From assembly GCA_030248215.1 (NCBI GenBank), contig JASANG010000993.1, positions 62,001 through 126,000 of the forward strand: DNA of 64,000 nt. Direction: 5' to 3'. This DNA is from Enoplolaimus lenunculus (lineage: Eukaryota > Nematoda > Enoplea > Enoplida > Thoracostomopsidae). Below are positions 19,369-30,400 of this stretch, one piece after another; within the stretch, counting starts at the first letter, position 1; every line of letters begins with the position of its first letter. The translations under genes and the position numbers were made by a program. Below the pieces are notes generated by a model. It was not told the DNA's origin, ran no database searches, and saw only the letters and a program-made list of their open reading frames with translations.

Positions 19369-19690
19369 CTGTAGTGACCCGAATAGCACGAAGAAGGGGG
19401 TTGTCAGTCTAGGTAGGAACCGGGACATCAAACCTTTTTACTACGGGGTCGAACTCTCAGCCTACGGATCCTTAAGCGAACGCCGTACCACTGCGCCACG
19501 TAGCCCGCCTCTGACGAAAAATTAACTTCAGGGTCGAACTAAACATGAGGTGAATGAAAAATAATTATTTCTTCAGTAAACTCGAAATAACTTTTTTATT
19601 TTCGCTACTCAAATACGTAACCGAACTGCAGGGGATTCCCTGTAGAATGGCAAAAAATATTTAGTCTCCTTCATATTCGGGTTATTACAG
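19369..19690. mobile_element. Family F MITE with a tRNA-like segment
   Basis: Left CTGTAGTGACCCGAATAGC, right ATATTCGGGTTATTACAG. Between 19425 and 19510 the minus strand shows TGGCGCAGTGGTACGG (A box) and GAGTTCGACCCCG (B box). The core differs from other F copies. Confidence 0.75.
19424..19510 (-). repeat. tRNA-like A-box/B-box segment inside the F element
   Basis: CTACGTGGCGCAGTGGTACG at the 5' side and GAGAGTTCGACCCCGTAG at the 3' side; the short CTACG/CGTAG pairing survives as an acceptor-like stem, but the anticodon arm does not pair. Not a functional tRNA; tRNA-derived. Confidence 0.55.
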
Positions 19691-20147
19691 TGATACAACA
19701 CAAATAACCTGATACAGCTGAGATACCAGTTTGAAGCCCGTATTTTCAGATCGCAACCACGATCTGCTACCATATCAACGCCGCCGACCCTCGGTCAGTT
19801 AAACTTTAAATGGAAGCTTTTCGTCTGACAGATATGTAAATATCAATGTTCACCCGGGTATACCACCCTGAATAATCACACACACACACGGGGTAACTTT
19901 ATCCGAATGCTTAAAGTGTTTGACGGTCATAAGTGATCTTCAGAAGCTAAGGTAATTGGTTGACACAACAGTGGATTTGGTAGCTTAAAAAACCCAATTC
20001 CAAGTTGGCCCCTTGCAATAAAACAGCAAAATATTATTCTGGTTCGCAACCAAGTTCGCAGCTGTTGCGTATTCATAAAGATGTCATACTCGTTTTGCCA
20101 TTAATTTTCAGCTTCCAATTTACTTACATTTGCTTTCCTCTAAACAA
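19691..20147. other. Intergenic, no gene seen
   Basis: Short (CA)n tract near 19878. No ORF or repeat end recognised. Confidence 0.3.
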
Positions 20148-20675
20148 GAGAGGGGCGGTCTAAAACGCAACACCCGGTGGTACATTTTGCCCCATGCGGA
20201 ACTCCAAGAAGTTGCACACTCTTGTATCATGCACTCTTGATTGAAGTAATTTAGCAGTAAATAACAGTTAAACGGTGTATTTACATACTTGAACAAATTC
20301 TATATATGGCAACAAAAATAAGTACCAGTTAAACTGTAAGGACACTGTTGGTTTTATCAAGAGTGGATAATCGCTATTTATAACAAGAGTGTGTAACTGG
20401 GCACATTCTCTGTAGAAAAAATGTACCCGGCACGCGGTGCGTTTTTGCCCTCCCTTTTCTTTAGAAAGGTGGCACAACCGGTTCGAACCATGGCACTTCA
20501 TGTACGCTGCATCAAAGATGTTCCCCTTGTAGTTTAATTTTGACGTATTCATGTAATAGCGACCCCCCTGTAAATAAGGGGGATCGGTCAAAAACGCAAC
20601 GCCCGGTGGTACATGTTGTACCACGTGGGATTCCAAGAGTTGCACACTCTTGTCATTATCCACTGTTGGTTTTAT
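20148..20675. mobile_element. Family M repeats, two or three partial copies
   Basis: GGTGGTACATTTTGCCCCAT and CACTCTTGTATCATGCACTC at 20175-20245, then again from 20340 to 20665 in both orientations. Shared with 9405-9655. Confidence 0.6.
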
Positions 20676-20685
20676 CAAAATTAAC

Positions 20686-20880
20686 CCTTTATCACATGAA
20701 TATTTATTCATCGAAGATTTAAGTTTCAAACTAAAACTTGAATCCCGAGATTGTCGAATAAGAACCGTTTACCATCTACGTTTGACCATTCACAGCTTGT
20801 TGCCTTGAACACTAGATCGCTGTCACGTCTCGTGCAGATTTCGTACTGGGTGACAATAGCATTTTGGTCTTGAAGGGTCA
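20686..20880 (-). mobile_element. Family E MITE, diverged
   Basis: TTAACCCTTTATCACATGAA at the left, CTGTCACGTCTCGTG near the right. TTAA on the left is intact; the right end GAAGGGTCAAA is decayed. Confidence 0.65.
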
Positions 20881-21218
20881 AAAAAATTGCTAATAAATAA
20901 AGGTTATTCTTATACCTTACAGAACTAAACTACTGCCTACGGGGGCGAACGCTTCATGTTCATGATTCATGAACATAGCGATAGGCCGCACTCGGTGGCA
21001 CTCTGGTTGTTAGCAGTTATTTATCGGTAGGTCCGTATAGCCGTACTCAGCTCTTTAGTGAAAGACAAAGGAACTCAGTCCCATGAAAAAGTTACCCCCC
21101 CCTAGAAAATTTTCTATTGCACTAGCAAGTAATGTTAAATGCTTCCTTACAATTGTCTTATTCCCTCTGACATGCTGAGTTGACTACGGAACTGTTATCG
21201 GGACAAGGGGTGCGGCAA

Positions 21219-21481
21219 TTATATCAGAACATTACGGCATACAGAAACACACAGTCCTGCAATGACTCCACCACAGCATCCGCCCCGTCTCGCGGTTTCA
21301 CGGCAATCTTGATACGACGCTCGTGTGAGCGCAGGAAACCCGCAAGCCAGCGGACATTTTGTTGCAATAATTGGCGAACTGCAACCATTTCGTTTGACAT
21401 ATTCAGCACAATTAACACTATTCGAATCGAACGCGAGCAAGCATTGATTGGTGACTGTTGACGGCGGTTCAACTGGGGCCG
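21219..21481 (-). CDS. Astacin gene 2, last exon with two ShK domains
   Basis: 263 nt ending TAA; acceptor CTTTTAG, phase 1. A Pro/Thr-rich lead, then [20 protein letters not shown] and [19 protein letters not shown]. Same plan as the last exon of gene 1, without the long Thr linkers. Confidence 0.85.
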
Positions 21482-24400
21482 CTAAAAGTGTAAATTTTTA
21501 CAAGGGGTAAATGTACAACAAAACCGAATAAAACAGTCCAAAATTGCTGAAATTAACTAAAAGTAGCAAACAACGTAAAATAGACTGATATTTAAACAAA
21601 ATGTGCACAAAAGATGCGAAACATTTATTTCTGTGGACTGTGCCAGAGTAAGCATAAACTTTAGACTATTTTTGGTAAGGTTTACGTTTAGGCATTCGAA
21701 TATGCTTATACTACTGTTTCATCCCTGTTCTATACATTGGCCTAACATGATGAGTGGCGCAAAACCTAGTTTATCGTAAATTACGATGAAATGCATAACT
21801 TTTTTAGTTTTGTGAGCAATGTAAAGAACAGAGGCGGAACAGTATCATAAGCATATTCCTATGCCTATGCCTAAGCCGAAGCCTAAGCCTAAGCGTAAGA
21901 ATGAGCATATTCTTAAGCCTAAGCCTAATGCGGGGTCCACTTTATAACCGGGGCAGGTGGGACACGGTTTGTCCCATGTTGATTCGACGTCAACATATAA
22001 ATTTGGGCACTTATATCGGGTAAACAGAGAAAACTCGGATGTCATATGACATTAGCTTACAAACCACCCCTCTCAAACGATCAATGTGTACAAGGGACGG
22101 TATGTCAGGTGACACTGTCGGACATTTATGCGAATATCATATGATATTCCAAAATTTCAACGAATATCATATGATATTCAGCGGGACAGTGTAACCTTTG
22201 GGTACTAATAAATGAATGAAAAGTTAGACGGCAGAGGCACAAACGTGCTTTAAATACCAAATACATGCCTGCAAATCGTTTCCGACACAAAATCGCTTAA
22301 AATCACAGCTAAGCCTATTCTTTTCTAGTCCCACAGAAAAACGTTCCGCCACTGATCTGTACGTGGGCCGTTTTGTGAAACACCATAATATCAACTCAAA
22401 AATTGCTCAGCACTTGATCAACATGGGATATGTTTCATATTCTCTATGAAACGATAGTAAACTAGACCAGCAGTGTCGTTTGATATAACCCAAAAAAGCA
22501 TCAACACTAGTACACAACTTCGCACCCTATCACACAAACTGACTAGGAAAGCCTGAATAGTTTTCGCAAAAAATTTCATGGGGGGTGGATGTGGCGAAAA
22601 TCGTTTTACCCCCCACCCCACAAAACTTGCTGCAGGGCACAACTTCAATGACTGGTAAACATACCACACCCTCCTTGTTCGTCCGTACGATCTTCACAGT
22701 CAACAACGGCATCGCAAAGATAACTTTTTACAATACACGAATTAGTATCACATCGAAACTGTTCTGTATTGCAATCGCCTGAAATGGTCAATTTCCAGAT
22801 AGGACGTGTAGACATTTTTGAACCAAACCTATTGCGAGCTTCTAATTTTGGCACATTTTTTGGACACTCAAATGATTCGTATGCTCAGAAGCGAAACATA
22901 ACATTACAGAACGCTGAGGTCGCAGCGTCAGTGGCGTTTGTTATGATCGGCACCGGTTTCGACGTGGGAAACTTCGAATATGCAACTTTGGCATTTTTTG
23001 GTTTGATGCCAATTTTTGTAGCGTTAACCTGTTGGGTAATTTTTGGTCCAAAAAACGCGTTTGCAAAACTGGTAGCTATCAAACTTGGTACCTCGTTACT
23101 GCATGGTGCGACCGGATATTAGTTTACTGGATACCTGTACCCGGAACAGAAACCGTATACCGGATATTGTATATGTTAAAATAATTTATTCTTTGCGCTG
23201 TATTTTAGCGTGCTCAAGTTTTTTAGTCTGGTCACAAGTATTGTGTCGTTTGTTTGAAGTCCTATTGCTAACTGACGATAAGTGTACGACACGCAATTGG
23301 AAACACGATTGCTCACCACAAATGACGAATTCACTCGGGGGAGAGCATGTTGGTACACTGCAAAAAATGGTGAGTCAAATTGTCTCTCTCCGAAATAGAC
23401 TCTACGAGACTATACAAACTGAGTCAAATTCAACTCTGCCAGAGCCAAACGTGCGACTCCGCGAGCCGAATTTGACTCATCATTTTTTGCAGTGTGTAAT
23501 GTATATTAAAAAGTGCTTCAGCTGTTTTGGCGCTGTCGAATTTGACTCATCATTTTTTCAGTGTGTAATTTATATTAAAAGTGCTTCAGCTGTTTTGGCG
23601 CTGTCGAATTTGACTCATCATTTTTTGCAGTGTGTAATGTATATTAAAAAGTGCTTCAGCTGTTTTGGCACTGTCGAATTTGACGCAGTTTGTGTAGTCC
23701 GGTAGAGCCTATTTCGGACGGAGTCAATTTACTTCACCACGTAACCTTTCAAAACACAAAATGTATCGTTTGGCAGCGGATGACGACGAATTTATCACTG
23801 CTTACCGCATCCAAGTTCGTCACTCCAATCGCCACAGTCATTCACAGAATTGCACACAGAAGTTTTCACGACACAATTGTGATTATCGCAACGAAATTTT
23901 GAATCTTCACAATGGCCTAAAATGTGAAAAAACTATCATCACCCAAACATCTTACGCTTAGCCATAGGCATTAACTGTTAGGCTTCGGTTTCGGAAAACG
24001 CCTACCTAAAATATAAACTTAAATCTTTGTCTAACCATTTCACTTAAACCTAAGCCCTTACTAAGCCTAAACCTACTCTCTAAAAGCTTAAACTAACTTG
24101 ATTTAAGCTGAAGCTAATCCAGCAGTTTTAAGCTAACTTTCTAGATTAACAAAACTAACAGGTAGGTTTACGCTTAAACTCATTAAAAAATTTACGTATT
24201 TTTAGTTAAAGCTAAGTTTAATGAACTCTTAGATACACATAATTTCTGCGATAGATTTGTTTGTTAAACCAAAAATAAGTTTACTTAAACTCGTGTTAAG
24301 CTTAAAAATGTTTGTTTAAGTAAAACTTAAAATTCTAGTCCATCCAGCCATTTCAGCTTTGCTTAAACTAATATTCAAGTTTAGTTTAGTTATAATTTAA

Positions 24401-27400
24401 GTTTAAGTTTCTAGAAAGTAAGCCAAAGCGTATATGAAATGTAGGGAAACGGTGTACAAGAGAAAATAGCTAATTGTGCGTTAGAAGCTAACGATACGTT
24501 TTGTGATATAACTTTAAAATGAAGCGTGGATGCAACACGAGTTCGCGAGTAACTTTGTGTCTAAAGCCGGTATTCTAAACGGCGTTGCACTTATCACCAG
24601 TTAGTAATAGGTTTTCAAACAAGCAAACTACCGCAGTTACAAATATCGGCCCCTGCAATAGAGTAAGCTTAGCTTTGGACTATTTTTTTACTTGGCTTAG
24701 GCTTAGTCTTAGTAATATGCTTATAACACTGTTCTGCCCCTGTTGTTTACATAGGCCCAAATGTCAAACTCAGTTGACGAGTAGAACCAATCAACTGCGA
24801 AAACGCGTCAATTTTTGCAGCTTCGCATTGGTCGATTCAAAATCTACAAGACTCATCGTCAACTAATTGAATCTGCTCCGTTTGGGAACTCGAGCACTGG
24901 AGTTCAACATTTAAAAAATAACAACTTTCAAACGCAACATCCGGTTCCACCATAAACGTTCTCGATCCTGCATTTTTCTGTCACATGAAGACAGAAACAT
25001 AAGGATAGCAACAATGTTATAAACGTCACGGCCAACGTCTGATATTAATTTTGAGATGCACCAGGGCAAGGTTGGCCCTGCGCTTTCAATAGTTTAACAC
25101 GGATCTCGGTGGGACCTCCAACTGTAACACGGATCTCCGTGGGACCTCCAAGTGTAACACGGATGTCGGTGAGACGTCCAACTGTAACAACATGGATCTC
25201 GGTTGAACCTCCAAATGTAATACTTACACAAGATCCGTGTTACATTTGGGTGTCCCACCGAGATCCGTGTTACAACAATAAGATCCTGTTATACGGACTC
25301 AAAACAAATTTTGCAGCTTACCGCATCCTATTTCATCTGTTGCATCGTTACAATTATTAACATAATCGCACACATGATCCCGTGAGATGCACGTCCCATT
25401 AGAACAACGGAATGCTTCTACTGGGCAACCATCTATAACTCGGAACTGTATTCATGGTCCATATTCTCAAATAGCAACTATCATCAGTTAGCAATTGATT
25501 TTAATACTCACTCACTATTGCAGTTGTTGAACTCAAAAATAAAGCATCAGTAGAGCAAATCAAATGCGAAAAATGTGATAAATTTTGAGCGTCAGCATTC
25601 ACGGGTTCGAAAGCTATACAACCTATCGTCAACTGGTAATAGATGCTACACACATTTGAAAATATGTACTGTTTTAATTAATGTCCCAAATATCACCAGT
25701 TAGCAATAAGTGTCCATATTTTCAAATGTGTGCAGCATGCGTTGAATCGCACGCCTTCAATCGAGTCCACAAATCAAAGAATTCCCAATTCGCCGTTCAA
25801 CCTCTGTTTTACGCAAAAAATTCCATGATATCCTATTCAAATTAGAAGCCTACGTCGAGATTGGTAGGTGCAACAGAAATTCAAGTTCCTACGAAAGTAA
25901 TAGTTTTGTTTGATATATAGAAGACCCGATGAGTTTTCATTTTCAGATTACAACAATGTTACTATAAACTGTTAATCTGTAATATATCAAATTCAGTCAG
26001 AGACTTAAGTATTTACTTAAACGTTATGTACGTTTTTAAAAATGACAAAATGGTTAAGATGGTTAGTACTTTAGCACGTATGTAAGCTTTAAAAGTCGGA
26101 CTTAAGTAACGTTTCGGAAACCCAGTCATTGTGCAGTAAACCACCGTTACTTACTGCATCCAAATTCATCGCTGCCATCTCCACAGGAGTTGACCTGATC
26201 ACAAACTAAGCTCGTTTTGATGCATTGGTGATTTTTGCAACGAAATGACATTATTTCACACGGAGCTGTAAATATAACCTTAACAATCTCGGCCCTTTGA
26301 CACCTCTTAGCTCTAATTTTGAGCCCATGACCGTCTTTGTGCCGGACTGCGCTAGATTAATTTTAAACTTTAGACTAATTTTTTTTTGCTTAGGTACAGG
26401 CTTAAACTTAACCGTACGAATATGCTTATATTACTGTTCCGGCCGTGTTCTATGTATTGGCCCAATTTTATAGCTTAAATTTGTTCCAAACACCAGCTGT
26501 TGGTCAATGCAATGCAAGCAACTTTGTCAGAAACAAGCAAACTATGAATCAAACGAGTTGAAGCAAAATTTGTTATATTTTTACATCGGAAAATATTAAA
26601 ATTACGAGTTTACACTACGCTATACTTCATATATACAAACTTAATTTCAATTGGAACCATAATGTCCCAATACATTAACGATATTCAAAATAATATTTGT
26701 GCTAATCTATGAAATATGTGAGTTTTAGCTTTAGCTAATCGAAATATGGACTTGAAACTAAAAATTTCAAAACTTGACGATTTTAAGTTCAACCAATCAC
26801 AATTTAGTAAACCGTCAAATATTTCAACCATCGTGATTGGCTGATTCACACAGAGGGAGGTGGGTAAGGATTTTTTACCCGACTCGTGCTTTACCCACTC
26901 AAACAAAGTATTTTTACCCGCGGGTATACCCGCGCAAAAAGAACTGCCACCACGAACCGCGTTTTACTCGCGCCTGAAGTTAAACCAGTATTTTAACGAC
27001 CGCTGATGATTCGCGTTTTAATGAAGTTTTGCGATATAACTTCAATGAATTTTTAACAAATGAAAATTTTTAGTAGAAACAACAAAATTTCAAACCCAAC
27101 TAAATATATCACGGGCAGCATCTGACCAGAAATAAAACAGACAATAGCGTAGGTTTTCCACCTTAAAATTTAAAAGTTTACAGCGGGTAAAAACTGAATT
27201 TTTTTACTCGCGTGATAAAAATCTATACCCACGGGTATACCCGCGCCTCAAGTTCTTTAGCCGAGCTGGTAAGCGTGGGAACCCGTGGGTAATATCCCAC
27301 TTTGCAGACCAAAGTGAAGGCTATCCCACCATGGGCGTCCCAATAAGAATCTATTAAACCAACATTTTGTGTTAAAGTTGAGCACAAAAATGAGATTCGG

Positions 27401-30400
27401 CTTTTCGCTCTCGACTTTTTGTCACTTTTCTATCTCGTGGGGCCAAAAAATTCTGGATCTTCCTACTGATCCTTGATAGTTTGCTTAAAACCCATACTAA
27501 TTTTCAAAAAATATTTATTCAGCAAAAACAAGATAAATATAAAAATGAATTAAAGCACAAAAATAAATGTATATAAAAAGATAATGACTTACCACAGCCG
27601 ATTTCATCTGTACCATCTGTGCAGTCTTTTACGTTATCGCAAACCATTTCGTCTGAAATACAGTGTACGTCTTGACATCGAAATCGATTTCCATCACAGC
27701 TGTCATTGCTAGTCACATTTGGATCTGAAATACATAATAGCTATGTCAGTTTAGTCTTATACTTTTCCAGATTTATAATTGAAATTGTAACGCGGGGTAC
27801 AACCGGATGTATGCCTCTGGCTCCGGCAGTGACACAAAATTGACCTCCAGCTGCGGCAGCAAAATCGACCTCAAGCTCCGGCTCTGATAGCATTCCTGCC
27901 AAAGGTTCCGGCAATTTCGGTTGTGAAATTTTGCAGAATTTTAGAATTTTTTGTTTTCTTCGTTTTGTTTTAACTTTTGATACAATTTTGAGGTAAAGAT
28001 TGTTAAGATTTTGTAAAAAAATACGCTTAAAATCAAAACTTTTCACAACACTTTTCAGATATTTACTAAAATTAGCGAATTAAATGCCATTTAAGTAGCT
28101 AAAATTTCGCCTGACCTCCGGCTCTGACAAATTTTGTTCACCTCCGGCTACGGTGCTTTCACCTCCGGCAGCACCCTGCTATAACCTAACTGAGAGTCGG
28201 AAATAGTTCTAGCCAACTGATCTCGTTCGTAAGCTTCAGATAAGTATATATTTTTGACGAGTTAAATCTTAGCTACGCTTATGAATTAAGTAGACAAACT
28301 GATTAGAGGTACTTACAAATCTAGACCAATGTAAAGAACAGGGGCGGACCAGTATTATAAGCATGTTGCTAAGCCTAATCCTAACCCCAAGCATCGGAAT
28401 GAGCCATTAAAGTTTAGGCTTAGAAATAAATAAATTATTTTCTAATCATTAAATGCCAGAGACAGCGCACAAGAACCACATTTAGTTCAAAATACCAGCA
28501 ATGTTTGTTGGTTTAGGTACAAATTCGCTCGTTGAACCAGTAAAATCAAACGTCGCAGTTGCTAAAACAAAAAAATATAACTTAACCTGAACCTAAACAG
28601 GTAATTAATAAACATGAGTTGAAAAGACTAAATTGACTGTAATTAAGAATGTTTGTCATTGTGACTTTACGAAAAATACGCGAATAGCAAATCAAACTGC
28701 AGAAACTGGGCCTCCGGTCCCGGCTCCGGTAGAAATTTTGCCGGAAGTATCCGGCAATTTAGCAGTAAAATTTTGCGTACTTTTGTAAAATTTATCTATT
28801 TAGCGCGTTTTATTTTAGTTTTGTAACAATTTTCAGGAAAGAATTTCAAAAATTTCGCAGAAAATTTGCGTAAAACCAAACAACTTAACGAAATATTGCA
28901 GATATTGGCTAAATTAGCTAATTACCCATCATTTTAATACCAAATTTCGCCTCAACTCAGGCTCCAGAACGTTTCGTTGACCTCCGACTCCGGCTGCGGA
29001 ATTTTTCACCTCCGGTTGTACCCTAAACCTACCGGTCGGGAAAAATTTCTGCCGGAGAATTCGGCAATTTCGCAGTAAAATTTTGCATAGTTTAATAAAA
29101 TTTGTTCGTCTGGTGCGTTTCGTTTAACCTTTTTTGAAGAAAAAAATTGCCGACATTTTGCAACAAAAATAAGCGTAAAACCGAAAACACTTGACAGAGA
29201 TTTTCTACAATTAGCATATGAAACATCATTTAACTGTCTAATTGCGCATCTCCTCCGGCTCCGGCAAATCTTTTTTGACCTCCGGATTTGGTGTTTTTCA
29301 CCTCCGGCTGCAATCTGCTTACCACAGTTTATTTCATCACTGCCATCTCGACAGGTATCGTTCCCATCACACACATATGTTAAGTTGATACATCTGCCAT
29401 TATCACATGTAAACTCAAATTGTTCACATAGTCCTGCAATAATTGAAAACAACAAATATGACACAGTCAGGGTCGTATAACAGCGTGGGGGGTGGCGGAG
29501 GTCGTAGAGTGTATGTTCCCCCTGGAAATTCTGAAGATTTTTTAATCTTTGTCAGAATACCCATACTGGATCGTAAAGATCAAAACAATGCTCTCGCTTG
29601 ACATAAAAAATATTCGTTAAAACTAAAATTCGGGCGACACAATTGACCATGGGCGGCTTAATGATGAGCCAATTAAAACTTTAAGATTCACTATAAGTTG
29701 GTCTCCATTGCCTACCCTCAGCCAATCAAAACTTCTGAATGCGCCGCTGATCAACCAATTATTTTCTGGTTCGTGGACTGGTTGAGAGGCTTTGAAGATC
29801 CCTTCAGACCCACGTCCCAATGTCTTACACCCGCTCTCTTATGCACCTCCACCAAGCCCGCAGCCAGCTCACCTTGCTAGTGGGGGGCTAAAAATTTTCA
29901 GGAGGGGTATACAAAGATTTTCAGTCAGTTGACAAGTAAGGTAGGAACTATCCTAAGGGAGGCCAAAACTATTCCAGGGGGTTGAGCTCTTTTGGACCCC
30001 CACTTGCTACGGCGCCGGCCTCCACATATTCAAACTTGTTGACTTTTAGTTGTTTTTTTTAAATTGAAAAATCGTTTTAATGAAATTAAATCAAAATTCA
30101 AAAATTAGGTACTCAAACTGTGTTTTTTGTTAAATTTACCGCAATTCAGTTCGTCAGTGCCATCACCACAGTTGTTGACGCTGTCACAGATTTGCGTTAC
30201 GTTAACGCATTTGCCGTTGTCACATTGAAATGTATCATTGTTGCATATTTCTGAAAATAATTAAATACGAAATTCACAATAATCATGCGTACACCAGGTA
30301 ACTTTTTTTCGGACGACGACAATTTGATGAAAACACTGAAGCCAAAAATGATTCCGTATTTGGTACTTTTTCAGTATTAACCACTCAAAATTCTGATAAC

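Noticed and set aside
20268-20729. 153-codon minus-strand frame
   Set aside because: Spans family M copies and the edge of a family E element.
23085-23705. 206-codon plus-strand frame
   Set aside because: It runs through a family C MITE and its tandem triplication; the repeated [13 protein letters not shown] segments come from that repeat.
25095-25285. CRISPR-like spaced repeats
   Set aside because: Units are contiguous without unique spacers, partly inverted, and the genome is clearly eukaryotic.
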